From the NCBI RefSeq assembly GCF_000423225.1, contig NZ_AUHO01000007.1, forward strand, positions 186,001 to 250,000: a DNA stretch of 64,000 nucleotides, in the 5' to 3' direction. The stretch comes from Kaistia adipata DSM 17808 (GTDB lineage: Bacteria; Pseudomonadota; Alphaproteobacteria; Rhizobiales; Kaistiaceae). The notes beneath the pieces are model-generated. The model saw only the letters and a program-made list of their open reading frames with translations. It did not search any database and had not been told where the DNA came from. The position numbers were made by a program, and so were the translations under genes. Each line of letters starts with the position of its first letter. Within the stretch, counting starts at the first letter, position 1. This document shows positions 17,337 to 26,736 of this stretch, in pieces.

Positions 17337-18122
17337 ATGGAAGCGCGGGTAGACGGCAGGATTCTTCTGGTGACGGGCGGCACACAGGGCATCGGGCGCG
17401 CGGTGGCGCTGGAGGCGGCCCGCTCGGGCGCCGAGGGCGTCATGCTGGTCGGGCGCAATCCGGAGCGTGGCGCCGCCGTCTCGGCCGAACTGGAGGCGCT
17501 CGGCGTCGAGGCCGGCTTCGTCTCGGTCGACCTCGCCGATTCCGACGCGGCCGACATCGTCATCGACGCGACGCTCGATCGCTTCGACCGCGTCGACGGC
17601 CTGGTCAACGCCGCCGCCAATACCGATCGCGGCTCGATCGCCGACGCCGACATCGACTTCTTCGACCATGTCTTCGCGATCAATGTGCGCACGCCGATGT
17701 TCTTGATGCAGGGCGTGATCCGCCACCTGCGCGAGCGCGGCGCGCCGGGCTCGATCGTCAACGTCCTCTCGGTCAACGCCTATGGCGGCACGCCCGAGCT
17801 CGGCGTCTACGCCTCGTCCAAGGCGGCGCTGTCTATCCTGACCAAGAATGCAGCTCATTCGCACCGCTTCGACCGCATCAGCGTCAACGGCATCAATCTC
17901 GGCTGGGCCGACACGCCGGGCGAGCGCGAGATGCAGGCCGTGAAGCTCGGCAAGGGCGAGAGCTGGCTCGCGGCCGCCGAAGCCTCGATGCCGTGGGGCC
18001 GGCTGATCAAGCCGGACGACGTCGCCCGCCTCGCCATCTTCCTGATGAGCGACGTCGCGATCCCGATGACGGGCTCGATCGTCGACCAGATCCAGGACTA
18101 TGTCGTCGGCGTGCGCGACTGA
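17337..18122 (+). CDS. Short-chain dehydrogenase/reductase
   Basis: Classical SDR of 261 residues. It has TGGTQGIG for cofactor binding, VNAAAN in place of NNAG, and a YASSK active-site pair with upstream Ser in NVLSVNAYGG. The substrate is not deducible. It is distinct from the SDR at 11189-11947: GRNPER after strand two suggests NADP. The hypothetical secreted protein gene follows after a few bases on the same strand. Confidence 0.87.
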   Translation: MEARVDGRILLVTGGTQGIGRAVALEAARSGAEGVMLVGRNPERGAAVSAELEALGVEAGFVSVDLADSDAADIVIDATLDRFDRVDGLVNAAANTDRGSIADADIDFFDHVFAINVRTPMFLMQGVIRHLRERGAPGSIVNVLSVNAYGGTPELGVYASSKAALSILTKNAAHSHRFDRISVNGINLGWADTPGEREMQAVKLGKGESWLAAAEASMPWGRLIKPDDVARLAIFLMSDVAIPMTGSIVDQIQDYVVGVRD

Positions 18123-18141
18123 GGGGCGGGTGGCTTCCCGC

Positions 18142-18762
18142 ATGAGGCTTCCGCTTCGCCGGATCCGGGGCGCCGCCGTCGTTGCGACGGCGCTGCTCGC
18201 CTCCGGCGCGCAGGCGGGAGAGGCGGGCGCCGGGTCGGCGCCTGCTTCGGCGGATTTCCGCGATGCCGAAACCGGGCTCGCCTTCACGGTGCCGCCATCG
18301 CTCGTCCTCGGCAAGCGGCGCGGCCATCGCGGGCATGATTTCGTCGTCCAGGTCGACAGCACGATGTTGCCGCGCGCCGGCACGTCGAAGAGCCTGTGCG
18401 GCGTCGGGCTGAAGAGACAGCCGGACGAGGTGCAGGCCCTGGACCAGGCGACGCTGTCGTCGTCGGACATGGTCGAGGAGACGCTCGAGTCGATGCGCCT
18501 GACCCTCGGCATGCTGGGCCGCGTCGACGCCATCGGCGCGGTCGATTTCGGTGGCGGTCTGCGCGGCGTGGCGGCGGTGACGACGCCGAGCTTCGGACCG
18601 GACCACGACGGCATCCGGCAGTACATCGCGATCGCCGAGACGCCGGCCTATCGAATCAGCCTTTCCTGTGCGACCACCGCTGCGGCGCTCGACGAGGCCC
18701 GGCCTCTGTTCGAGGCGCTTCTCGGATCGCTGCGGATCGAGGCCGTGCCGGAGGGGCGCTGA
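18142..18762 (+). CDS. Hypothetical secreted protein
   Basis: I do not recognise a family. The 206-residue protein has an N-terminal signal peptide (MRLPLRRIRGAAVVATALLA, with cleavage near AQAG). The mature part contains only two cysteines (SLCGVG and LSCATT), which could pair as a disulphide in the periplasm. A GTG at 18130, better spaced from GAGGGG, would add four residues. It lies 19 bases after the SDR and 41 before the glycerate kinase, so the three may be cotranscribed. Confidence 0.6.
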   Translation: MRLPLRRIRGAAVVATALLASGAQAGEAGAGSAPASADFRDAETGLAFTVPPSLVLGKRRGHRGHDFVVQVDSTMLPRAGTSKSLCGVGLKRQPDEVQALDQATLSSSDMVEETLESMRLTLGMLGRVDAIGAVDFGGGLRGVAAVTTPSFGPDHDGIRQYIAIAETPAYRISLSCATTAAALDEARPLFEALLGSLRIEAVPEGR

Positions 18763-18803
18763 TCGCGGGGGCTCCGGCCCGCACAGTCTGACAGGCAGGG
18801 GAC

Positions 18804-20069
18804 ATGACGCTCGACATCCATTCGCCCGATGAAGACATCCTTCGCGCGCTCTTCGACGCCGCGCTCGCCGCCGCGCTGCCGGACGGCCGTTTCGACGGGC
18901 TGCTGCCCGAGCCGCCGAAGGGACGCACGATCGTGCTCGGCGCCGGCAAGGGCGCAGCCCGCATGGTGCGCGCGTTCGAGGATGCCTGGGAGGCCGCCGG
19001 CAACCCGCCGCCGGAGGGCCTCGCCGTCACGCGCTATGGCCATGGCACGCCGACCCGCTTCGTCGAGGTGGTCGAGGCGTCGCATCCGGTGCCCGACGCC
19101 GCCGGCATGGATGCCGCCCAGCGCATCCTCGACATCGCTGGATCGGCAGGGCCGGACGATCTCGTCGTCTTCCTGATGTCGGGCGGCGCCTCGTCGCTGC
19201 TGGCGCTGCCGGCGCCGGGCCTGACGCTCGAGGACAAGCAGGCGCTGAACCGCGCGCTCCTGAAGAGCGGCGCGCCGATCGGCGCCATGAACCGCGTCCG
19301 CAAGGCGCTCTCCGCCATCAAGGGCGGCCGCCTCGCCGCGGCCGCTGCCCCGGCCCGCATGGTGACCTTCCTGATCTCGGACGTGCCGGGCGACGATCCC
19401 GGCGCGATCGGCTCGGGCCCCACCATTCCCGAGGCATCGGATCCCGAGGGCGCGCTGGCGATCCTCGCCGAATACGGCATCGCCGTGGAGCCGCGCATCG
19501 AGCAGGCGATCCGCGCCAACGCGGTCGAGGCCGGCGCGGGCGGCGCGGTCGAGATGCTGGCGACGCCGAAGATGGCGCTCGATGCGGCGGCAGAAAAGGC
19601 GCGCGCCATCGGGCTGACGCCGCTGGTGCTGGGCGACGCGCTGGAGGGCGAGGCGCGCGACGTGGCGCGCGTGCTGGCGGCGATCGGCACCTATGCGGCG
19701 GCGCATGACGAGCCGGCGACGAAGCCCTGCGTGATCCTGTCGGGCGGCGAGACCACGGTCACCGTCCGTGGCAAGGGCCGGGGCGGCCGTAACGCCGAAT
19801 TCCTGCTGGCGCTCGCCGTGGCGCTCGGCGGCGAGAAGGGCATCGCCGCGATCGCCTGCGACACGGACGGCATCGACGGCTCGGAGGACAATGCCGGCGC
19901 CTGGATCGACGCCGGCATCCTCGCGGCGGCGAAGGCACAGGGGCTCGACCCGGTCGCGCGCCTCGCCGACAATGACGGCTACAGCTTCTTCCAGGCGCTG
20001 GACCGGCTCGTCGTCACCGGCCCGACGTTGACCAACGTCAACGATTTCCGCGCGATCCTGGTGCGGTGA
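18804..20069 (+). CDS. Glycerate 2-kinase (GckA/MOFRL family)
   Basis: Phosphorylates D-glycerate to 2-phosphoglycerate; older annotations call this family hydroxypyruvate reductase (TtuD). The 421 residues have the N-terminal DUF4147 part with VLGAGKGAARM and FLMSGGASSLL. The C-terminal MOFRL domain has SGGETTVTVRGKGRGGRN and DTDGIDG. It may serve the serine cycle or tartrate/glyoxylate use. The ATG at 18804 follows AGGCAGGGGAC. Confidence 0.92.
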   Translation: MTLDIHSPDEDILRALFDAALAAALPDGRFDGLLPEPPKGRTIVLGAGKGAARMVRAFEDAWEAAGNPPPEGLAVTRYGHGTPTRFVEVVEASHPVPDAAGMDAAQRILDIAGSAGPDDLVVFLMSGGASSLLALPAPGLTLEDKQALNRALLKSGAPIGAMNRVRKALSAIKGGRLAAAAAPARMVTFLISDVPGDDPGAIGSGPTIPEASDPEGALAILAEYGIAVEPRIEQAIRANAVEAGAGGAVEMLATPKMALDAAAEKARAIGLTPLVLGDALEGEARDVARVLAAIGTYAAAHDEPATKPCVILSGGETTVTVRGKGRGGRNAEFLLALAVALGGEKGIAAIACDTDGIDGSEDNAGAWIDAGILAAAKAQGLDPVARLADNDGYSFFQALDRLVVTGPTLTNVNDFRAILVR

Positions 20070-20249
20070 AGCCGGAACGACTGTTGCCGACTTGCCGCAG
20101 CGGCCGCCTCGATTCGGAGCGCGGCCGCCCGTTGCCTTGACGGATGCCGCATCCGTACCGATCTGGGTCGTGATCGCGCCTTGTTTTGGCGCTATGGTGG
20201 CCTTGCTGGTGGGCTCCATGCGTATGCGTGCGGGTTCGAGAGGTACGGG

Positions 20250-20885
20250 ATGAAGCGATTTCTTCTTGCAGGCGTGGCGTGGCTGGCGGTGTCCGGCGCG
20301 GCGACGGCTGCCGATATCGCCGTCAACGAACCGATCCCCGCGCCGGCGGAGCCTTCGGGCTTCGACTGGAACGGCTTCTACGCCGGCGTGCATGGCGGCT
20401 TCGGTTGGGGTAGCGGCACCAAGGACGCGGATTTCCTCGACAGCGTGACCGGCGGCCTGTTCGGCGCGCAGGTCGGCTACAACTACCAGGTCAGCGATCC
20501 CTGGCTCGTCGGCTTCGAGACGGACATCGCCTATAGCGGCCTCAGCGACAATGTCGGGGACGCCGCGATCGACCTGAACTGGCTCGGTTCGACGACGGCC
20601 CGCATCGGCTTCACCTATGACAAGTGGCTGTTCTACGGCAAGGGCGGCGTCGCCTATGGCGATGTCGAGGCCAAGCAGGCGGGCTTCGGCTCCGACAGCA
20701 AGTGGGCCGTCGGCTGGACCGCCGGCGCCGGCGTCGAATATGGCTTCACGCCCAACCTGACCGGCCGCCTTGAATATGACTATGTCGATCTCGGCAGCAA
20801 GACGATGCTCGAGGGCACGCCCGCCCAGACCGACGTCGGCGTCACCTCCAACGCGGTCAAGGCGGGCCTGAACTACAAGTTCTAG
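20250..20885 (+). CDS. Omp25/RopB-like outer membrane beta-barrel protein
   Basis: Small outer-membrane porin-like protein of 211 residues. A signal peptide (MKRFLLAGVAWLAVSGAATAA) precedes a mature N-terminus with the family hallmark FDWNGFYAGVHGGFGWG. Alternating aromatic strands build an eight-stranded barrel, and the last residue is Phe (GLNYKF), the usual Bam-recognition signal. The family is abundant in rhizobia and Brucella. A bidirectional terminator follows. The 180 bases before the gene hold no other gene. Confidence 0.9.
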   Translation: MKRFLLAGVAWLAVSGAATAADIAVNEPIPAPAEPSGFDWNGFYAGVHGGFGWGSGTKDADFLDSVTGGLFGAQVGYNYQVSDPWLVGFETDIAYSGLSDNVGDAAIDLNWLGSTTARIGFTYDKWLFYGKGGVAYGDVEAKQAGFGSDSKWAVGWTAGAGVEYGFTPNLTGRLEYDYVDLGSKTMLEGTPAQTDVGVTSNAVKAGLNYKF

Positions 20886-20910
20886 GGTTCAAGCCTCCGC
20901 CGATGGAAAA

Positions 20911-20940
20911 GAAAAGGCCCGGTCATGCCGGGCCTTTTGC
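20911..20940. terminator. Bidirectional terminator after the outer membrane barrel gene
   Basis: AAAAGGCCCGG-tcatg-CCGGGCCTTTT is a symmetric hairpin with A and T tails, serving both the barrel gene and the converging aldo-keto reductase. Confidence 0.85.
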
Positions 20941-20957
20941 GTTTCTCGTGCCCGCGT

Positions 20958-22019
20958 TCAGTCCGCGATATAGGGCTGCAGGAAGGCGAGGTCGGCCGGG
21001 CCGAGGCGGTCCTTGGCCGTCGCCGCCTGGTGCCAGTAGGGGTAGTTCAGCGGCTGCTGGCTGACCTTGTCGAGGCGGGCGCGCTCTTCCTCGGAGAGCT
21101 TGAGCTCGGCGGCGGCGAGATTGTCCTGGAACTGCGCGTCAGTGCGGCCGCCGATGATGGCGGAGGTCACGCCCGGCCGGCCGAGCAGCCAGGCAAGCGC
21201 CACCTGCGCTCCGGACACCCCGCGCGCGCCGGCGATCGCGACGAGCTCGTCGACGATGTCCCAGAGGCGGTTCCAGTCATGGATCGGCGGTTCGGTCCAG
21301 CCCTTGGCGAGGCGGCTGTCCTGTGGCGTCTCCTTGTCGCGGCGATGCTTGCCGGAGAGCAGGCCGCCGGCGATCGGGCTCCAGATCAGGATGCCGAGCC
21401 CCTGATCGAGCGAGATCGGCACCAGCTCCTGCTCGGCCTCGCGCGCCTGCAGCGTGTAGTGGATCTGCTGCGACACGAAGGGAACGCGATGATCGCGGCG
21501 GGCGATCTCCATCGCCTTCATGAGGTGCCAGCCGGAGAAGTTGGAGCAGCCGATATAGCGGACCTTGCCCTGCCGGACGAGCGTGTCGAGCGCTTCCAGC
21601 GTCTCTTCCAGCGGCGTCTGGCCGTCCCACTGGTGCACCTGGTAGAGGTCGATGACATCGGTCTTCAGGCGCTTGAGGCTGGCCTCGCATTCGCGGATCA
21701 GGTGGTAGCGCGACAGGCCGCGATCGTTCGGGCCGTCGCCCATCGGGAAGCGCGCCTTGGTGGCGATCAGCACGCCGCCCTTGCGCTTGCCGCCGAGCGC
21801 GTCGCCGATGATCTCCTCGCAGGTGCCGCCCGAATAGGCGTTGGCGGTGTCGAGCAGGTTGACGCCGGCGTCGATCACCATGTCGATCTGGCGCTGCGCG
21901 TCCTTGACCTCGGTGATGTCGCCGACCTTCGAGAAGCCGCCCTTCATGCCGAAGGTCATCGTGCCCATGGTGAGCACCGATACCTTCAGGCCGGAATTGC
22001 CGAGTTGCCGATATTCCAT
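20958..22019 (-). CDS. Aldo/keto reductase
   Basis: NADPH-dependent oxidoreductase of 353 residues on a TIM barrel. The catalytic set is visible: Asp and Tyr in LLDTANAYSGG, Lys in IATKARF and His in LYQVHQWDG; the NADP loop lies near GVTSAIIGGRT. It resembles the YajO/Tas-type subgroup; the substrate is unknown. The ATG at 22019 gives the usual start MEYRQLGNSGLKVS. A pair of palindromic elements lies just upstream. Confidence 0.9.
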   Translation of the reverse strand: MEYRQLGNSGLKVSVLTMGTMTFGMKGGFSKVGDITEVKDAQRQIDMVIDAGVNLLDTANAYSGGTCEEIIGDALGGKRKGGVLIATKARFPMGDGPNDRGLSRYHLIRECEASLKRLKTDVIDLYQVHQWDGQTPLEETLEALDTLVRQGKVRYIGCSNFSGWHLMKAMEIARRDHRVPFVSQQIHYTLQAREAEQELVPISLDQGLGILIWSPIAGGLLSGKHRRDKETPQDSRLAKGWTEPPIHDWNRLWDIVDELVAIAGARGVSGAQVALAWLLGRPGVTSAIIGGRTDAQFQDNLAAAELKLSEEERARLDKVSQQPLNYPYWHQAATAKDRLGPADLAFLQPYIAD

Positions 22020-22057
22020 TGTCCGCTCCCGTGATCGCCGCGGTGTTGCCCGCTGAA

Positions 22058-22094
22058 CTTTGACAGCACCGTCCTGCATTCGGACAGCGCTGTC
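22058..22094. promoter_or_regulatory. Inverted-repeat operator candidate before the aldo-keto reductase
   Basis: TTTGACAGC (22058-22066) is repeated as GCTGTCAAA further right, and GACAGCGCTGTC (22083-22094) is itself a perfect 12-base palindrome. The cluster begins about 40 bases before the aldo-keto reductase start. It looks like a repressor site, for example of the TetR type; no regulator gene is adjacent. Confidence 0.4.
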
Positions 22095-22124
22095 AAAGCG
22101 GCAATCGACGGAGGGGAGGGGAAA

Positions 22125-23135
22125 TCAGACCTCGATGATGGCCTTGATCAGGCCGCGCTTGTCATGGCTCCAGACCGGCATGTCGGTGGTGAGCTGATCG
22201 AGCGTCGTGCGGTGGGTGGCGAGCGCGTCGAGCGGCACCTTGCCGGCCTTGATCGAGGCGACGACATGGTCGAAATCGACCTTGGTGGCGTTGCGGCTGC
22301 CGATCAGCATCATCTCGCGCTTGTGGAACTCGGGGTCCGAGAACGAGATGTTGTCCTTGACGATCGACACCAGCACATAGGCGCCCCCATGCGCGACCAG
22401 CGCGAAGCCGGCCTCGATCGCCTTGGCGTTGCCGGTGGCGTCGAACACGACGTCGAAGCCCTCGCCGCCGGTCTCTGCCATCAGCGTCTTCTGCGCATCC
22501 GGCCCGGTTAGCGCCGACTTCTCGAAGCCGAGCGTGTCGCGCGCGAAGGCGAGGCGCTCCTCGCTGGCGTCGAGCAGCGTCACCTCGAGGCCGGCGATGC
22601 GGGCGAAGATCGCGACGCCGAGGCCGATCGGGCCGATGCCGACGACGAGCGCGCGGCCGCCTTCCGGCTGCGCGCGGCGCACCGCATGGGCGCCGATCGC
22701 CAGGAACTCGACCATGGCGGCGTCGCGCAGCGACAGGCCTTCGGCCGGATAGAGGTTGCCGGCCGGCATGACGATCTTCTCGGCCATGCCGCCATCGGTG
22801 TGGACGCCGAGCACGCGTACCGCCGTGCAGCAGTTCGGCTTGTTCTTGCGGCAGGCAACGCAATGGCCGCAGGCGATGTAGGGGTTGATGACGACCGGTG
22901 TGCCGACCGTGAGCGCGACGCCTTCGCCGACCGCGGACACGACGCCGGACAGCTCATGGCCCATGATGCGCGGATATTCCAGGAACGGGTGCTTGCCCTC
23001 GAAGATGTGATAGTCGGTGCCGCAGATGCCGACATGCTTGATGTCGACGGTGGCGAAGCCGGCGGCGGGTGCGTCCGGCTCGGGGCGCTCGACGAATTCC
23101 AGCTTGCCCGGCTCCACGCAGATCACAGTTTTCAT
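22125..23135 (-). CDS. Zinc-dependent alcohol dehydrogenase (MDR family)
   Basis: Medium-chain dehydrogenase of 336 residues, close in layout to sorbitol/threonine-type dehydrogenases. The catalytic zinc site is CGTDYH and GHE; the structural zinc cysteines lie in CGHCVACRKNKPNCC. The NAD-binding fold has VVGIGPIGLGVAI. The ATG at 23135 starts MKTVICVEPGKLEFV. The polyol or hydroxy acid substrate is not deducible. It reads toward the aldo-keto reductase 105 bases away. Confidence 0.88.
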   Translation of the reverse strand: MKTVICVEPGKLEFVERPEPDAPAAGFATVDIKHVGICGTDYHIFEGKHPFLEYPRIMGHELSGVVSAVGEGVALTVGTPVVINPYIACGHCVACRKNKPNCCTAVRVLGVHTDGGMAEKIVMPAGNLYPAEGLSLRDAAMVEFLAIGAHAVRRAQPEGGRALVVGIGPIGLGVAIFARIAGLEVTLLDASEERLAFARDTLGFEKSALTGPDAQKTLMAETGGEGFDVVFDATGNAKAIEAGFALVAHGGAYVLVSIVKDNISFSDPEFHKREMMLIGSRNATKVDFDHVVASIKAGKVPLDALATHRTTLDQLTTDMPVWSHDKRGLIKAIIEV

Positions 23136-23355
23136 GAGGTCCTCATCGACATCGTCCCAGCGCGCCGGTCCTAGCGCAGGCGCGGCGGATCTGCCAGCGG
23201 TGAAATGGCGATGGAGCGAAATGCCGGTTCGGGCGTTGGGGTTGTAAACGCGGGGGAAATCCTCTCCGGCGCGTACGCACGCGTGACGCGAACCTTGTTG
23301 TTCCGCACGCGTTGTTGAATACTTGACCAGTCGCTTCAACAAAAAGGAGATGGCG

Positions 23356-23835
23356 ATGCCGCCCCGGAAGACTGCAATCGATCTCAAGTCCAACACCAAG
23401 ACCGCTGCGATCGAGCTGCTCAACGCGGTTCTGGCCGACAGCATCGATCTGGCCTTGGTCACCAAGCAGGCACACTGGAACCTGAAGGGCCTGCAGTTCA
23501 TCGCCGTTCACGAGATGCTGGACACCTTCCGCACCGATATCGACGGCCATGCCGACACGGTGGCGGAGCGGGCCGTGCAGCTGGGCGGCTTCGCACTCGG
23601 CACGACGCAGGCGGTGGCCTCCGGCACCAAGCTGGCGCCGTACCCGACCGAGATCTCGAAGATCAAGGATCATCTGGCGGAACTGATCGAGCGCTACGCC
23701 TATGTCGCCAACGAGGTGCGCAAGGGCATCGACAAGGCCGACGACATCGGCGATGCCGACACGGCCGACATCCTGACGGCCTATTCGCGCACCCTCGACA
23801 AGGCGCTGTGGTTCCTCGAGTCGCATCTCGAGTAG
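23356..23835 (+). CDS. dps: Dps ferritin-like DNA protection protein
   Basis: Dodecameric mini-ferritin that oxidises and stores iron and protects DNA under starvation and peroxide stress. The 159 residues contain the intersubunit ferroxidase motif, [10 protein letters not shown] with [17 protein letters not shown]. The ATG at 23356 is six bases from AAGGAG; the ATG at 23350 sits too close to that site. The N-terminus has several Lys residues that could contact DNA. A terminator follows. Confidence 0.95.
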   Translation: MPPRKTAIDLKSNTKTAAIELLNAVLADSIDLALVTKQAHWNLKGLQFIAVHEMLDTFRTDIDGHADTVAERAVQLGGFALGTTQAVASGTKLAPYPTEISKIKDHLAELIERYAYVANEVRKGIDKADDIGDADTADILTAYSRTLDKALWFLESHLE

Positions 23836-23900
23836 GGGGGCGTCGCCCGGCAGGTCGAGGCTCGCCATCGGCGGGCCTCACGCCGCGGACGGCTGAAGAC

Positions 23901-23930
23901 GACAAGGCCCGCCGGAGCGGGCCTTGTGAC
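23901..23930. terminator. Bidirectional terminator after dps
   Basis: Hairpin CAAGGCCCGC-cgga-GCGGGCCTTG between two converging genes, with TTG on both exit sides and no long T-tract. Confidence 0.6.
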
Positions 23931-23950
23931 AATTGCTCGGGAGCGCCGTC

Positions 23951-24520
23951 CTAGCCGTAGGGCGAGGTGCACTGGCGGCGCGGGCCGTTGTTCGGCTGGA
24001 ACGTGTTGTCGGACGCCCGGTACGAACGATAGCGGTTCTCGCACCACTGGTAATGGGCCGCGCTGTAGCCGCCATAGCCGTTGTAGTTGTAGGACGGCTG
24101 CGTGACCATGGAACCGACAGCGGCGCCGACGCCGAACGCGGCCAGCGGATACCACCAGCCATCATAATAGCGATAGCCCGGCCGGGCATACTGGTAGCCG
24201 TGATAGCCGTTCCAGTATCCGGGACGGTAGCCCGGAGGACGGTAGCCGGGCCGGTGACCGCCATTCCAGTTGGGCGGGCGATGGCCGCCGTTCCAGTTCG
24301 GCGGACGATGGCCGGGCCGGTTGCCGGCATGGCCGGGGGGACGATTGCCGCGCCGGATCTCCTTGTGCGAACCGCCGTGGCGGACGTCGATGACGTTCGA
24401 ATTCGCGCTGGCGGCGAGGTCGGGGACGATGAGCGGCAGGGCCATCGTCGGGGCAGGCGCCGCTGCCAGGAAGGTGACGGCGAGCACGCTACCGCATAGC
24501 TTGGTGAGAATACGGGTCAA
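23951..24520 (-). CDS. BA14K family surface protein, copy 1
   Basis: Secreted or envelope protein of the BA14K family, first known as an immunoreactive Brucella protein. The TTG at 24520 is placed after AAAGGGAAGGGA and gives 189 residues; an ATG at 24553 lacks a ribosome site. Signal peptide, then a Gly/Pro/Asn/Arg/Tyr-rich low-complexity part with near-repeats of RPPNWNGGH, a glycine-zipper-like hydrophobic stretch (PLAAFGVGAAVGSMV), and the family C-terminus [19 protein letters not shown] paralogue lies at 38127-38705. Confidence 0.85.
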   Translation of the reverse strand: MTRILTKLCGSVLAVTFLAAAPAPTMALPLIVPDLAASANSNVIDVRHGGSHKEIRRGNRPPGHAGNRPGHRPPNWNGGHRPPNWNGGHRPGYRPPGYRPGYWNGYHGYQYARPGYRYYDGWWYPLAAFGVGAAVGSMVTQPSYNYNGYGGYSAAHYQWCENRYRSYRASDNTFQPNNGPRRQCTSPYG

Positions 24521-24852
24521 GGCGATCCCTTCCCTTTGAAAATGTCCAGCCATTTAGGGTTGCTGGTCCTGGGATCAAGTCACGGGAACCGTTTTCGTTC
24601 CAAGGCCCGGTTTGGCAATCTGAGATTGGTGGTTGCCCCGGAGATCAGGCCGCCGGTCCCGGTGTCGACGTCAGGTGGGGCCCGGCGCGGTGGCCGCCCG
24701 GCGTCGTCCCTGCCATGGCCGGGTCGAGCCAGCCCGCAGGGCCGGGACGCATGGCCCGTTGAACCCCGGCGCGAGGAGGCATATCCATGAGCCGGATCGG
24801 GCGGCCTTCGATGGCGACGCCACGCCATGGAACGGGAAGGGACGACGAACCG
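24521..24852. other. Gap between the BA14K gene and mutA
   Basis: These 332 bases hold the divergent promoter area of the two genes. I looked for a cobalamin riboswitch before the B12-dependent mutase and did not find the box sequences. No gene is supported. Confidence 0.5.
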
Positions 24853-26736
24853 ATGACAAGACCGCATGCGGGCGCGGCGTTTCATCCAGCCAGCGAACCC
24901 GAGTGGCGCCAGTTGGCGGTGAAGGCGCTGAAGGGCGCCGATTTCGAGGCGAAGCTCGTCTCGCGCTCGGCCGATGGCCTGCGTATCGAGCCGCTCTATG
25001 CCAAGGCTGCCGGAGGGCATCCGCGTCCCGTGCGTGCCGGTTCCGGTCCGTGGCGCGTCGTGCAGCGCATCGATCTTGCCGATCCCGAAGCGGCGCGGCG
25101 CCAGGCGCTCGAGGATCTCGAGAACGGCGCATCGGGCCTCGTGCTGGTCTTCGCCGATGCGCCAACGGCGCGCGGTTTCGGACTGGCCGATGCGGGGGCG
25201 GCCGCGATAGCCCGCGCGCTGGACGGCGTGATGATCGATCTCGTCGCGCTGCGGCTCGAGGCCGGCCGGGCTGCGCCCGAGGCGGCCCAAGCCCTGGTCG
25301 ACCTCGCCAGGAGCCAGAACCTGCCGCTTGACGCGCTCGATTTGGACCTGGGGCTCGATCCCCATGCGTTGCTTGCGCTCGATCCCGCCGGTGGTGACGC
25401 GACCGCGGCTCTGCTGGATGCGGCGGTCGAACTGGCGAGTGCCTTCGGCGCCGAGGCGAAGAGCCGCTTCCTGCGGGTCGACGGGCGTGTCTGGCACGAG
25501 GCGGGCGCATCGGAAGCGCAGGAACTGGCGCTTGCGCTCGCCGCCGGCGTCGACCATCTGCGCGGGTTGGAGGCGCGCGGGATCGCGCCCGAGCGCGGCC
25601 GCCGCATGATCGCCTTCCTGCTCGCGGCGGACGCCGACGAATTCCTCGGCATCGCCAAGTTCCGGGCGCTGCGCCGGCTCTGGGCCTGCGTCGAGGCGGC
25701 CTGCGGCCTCGCGCCCATGCCGATCCGGCTCGACGCGGAGACGAGCTTCCGCATGCTGACGCGCCGCGATCCGCACGTGAATTTGCTGCGCAGCACGACC
25801 GCAGCATTTTCCGCCGGTCTCGGCGGCGCCGACAGCGTCACGGTGCTGCCGTTCACGCAGGCGCTGGGGCTTCCCGATGCCTCGGCGCGCCGCATCGCCC
25901 GCAACACGCAGATCATCCTGATCGAGGAATCCGGCCTCGGCCATGTGGCCGACCCGGCCGGCGGCGCCGGCGGTTTCGAGGCGCTGACCGACGAGCTTTG
26001 CGCCGCGGCCTGGGCGCTGTTCCAGCGCATCGAGGCGGCCGGCGGCATCGCCGCGGCGCTCGGAAGTGGACTCGTCGCCGGCGAGATCGCGGCTGTCGCG
26101 GAAAAACGCGAGCGCGACGTGCGGCGCCGCAAGCTGCCGATCACCGGCACGAGCGCCTATCCGCATCTTGACGAGGCGACGGTCGCCGTCCTCGCGCCGC
26201 TGCCGGCGCCGGCTGGCGCCGCTGATGTGTCGCCTTTCGCGCCGCATCGCACGGCGGAGCCTTTCGAGCGCCTGCGCGATCGCGCCGAGGCGATCGCCGC
26301 GCGGCGCGGGCGCGGACCGTCGGTCTTCCTCGCCAATCTCGGCACACCCGCCGCCTTCTCCGCCCGCGCCGGTTTCGCCAGGGACCTGTTCGAGGCGTCC
26401 GGCATCGCCGCGCCGATGAACGACGGTTTTTCGACGGTCGACGCGCTGGTGGCGGCGGCGGTCGCGTCGGGCGCCGATGCGGTCTGCCTCTGTTCGTCCG
26501 ACGAGGTCTATGAGCGCGAGACGGGCCATGCGACCTATGAGGGCGAGACGCTGGTGGAGGAGGTCGCGCGCCGCCTCAAGGCCGCCGGCATCGCGCATGT
26601 GGCGCTGGCCGGAAGGCCGGGCGAGCGCGAGACGGCCTATCGCCATGCCGGCGTCGAGGCCTTCCTCTTTGTCGGCTGCGACGCTCTGGACTATCCGGGC
26701 CTGGTTCTCGACCGGCTCGACGAGGCTCTGAAATGA
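24853..26736 (+). CDS. mutA: Methylmalonyl-CoA mutase small (beta) subunit
   Basis: Non-catalytic partner of the B12-dependent mutase that interconverts methylmalonyl-CoA and succinyl-CoA. The 627-residue protein has the TIM-barrel part with [17 protein letters not shown] and a degenerate C-terminal cobalamin-like domain lacking the DxHxxG histidine, as expected for this subunit. The ATG at 24853 begins [18 protein letters not shown]. It overlaps the large-subunit gene by four bases (ATGA), so translation is coupled. Confidence 0.93.
   Translation: MTRPHAGAAFHPASEPEWRQLAVKALKGADFEAKLVSRSADGLRIEPLYAKAAGGHPRPVRAGSGPWRVVQRIDLADPEAARRQALEDLENGASGLVLVFADAPTARGFGLADAGAAAIARALDGVMIDLVALRLEAGRAAPEAAQALVDLARSQNLPLDALDLDLGLDPHALLALDPAGGDATAALLDAAVELASAFGAEAKSRFLRVDGRVWHEAGASEAQELALALAAGVDHLRGLEARGIAPERGRRMIAFLLAADADEFLGIAKFRALRRLWACVEAACGLAPMPIRLDAETSFRMLTRRDPHVNLLRSTTAAFSAGLGGADSVTVLPFTQALGLPDASARRIARNTQIILIEESGLGHVADPAGGAGGFEALTDELCAAAWALFQRIEAAGGIAAALGSGLVAGEIAAVAEKRERDVRRRKLPITGTSAYPHLDEATVAVLAPLPAPAGAADVSPFAPHRTAEPFERLRDRAEAIAARRGRGPSVFLANLGTPAAFSARAGFARDLFEASGIAAPMNDGFSTVDALVAAAVASGADAVCLCSSDEVYERETGHATYEGETLVEEVARRLKAAGIAHVALAGRPGERETAYRHAGVEAFLFVGCDALDYPGLVLDRLDEALK

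Noticed and set aside
18648-20393. Minus-strand open frame of 581 codons over the glycerate kinase
   Set aside because: Antisense to a gene with complete MOFRL motifs; composition is that of a shadow frame.
24230-24320. Repeated units that could suggest a CRISPR array
   Set aside because: They are in-frame RPPNWNGGH codon repeats inside the BA14K gene; no regular spacers.
24521-24852. Cobalamin riboswitch before the B12-dependent mutase
   Set aside because: I could not find the conserved B12-box or the multi-helix core in this gap.
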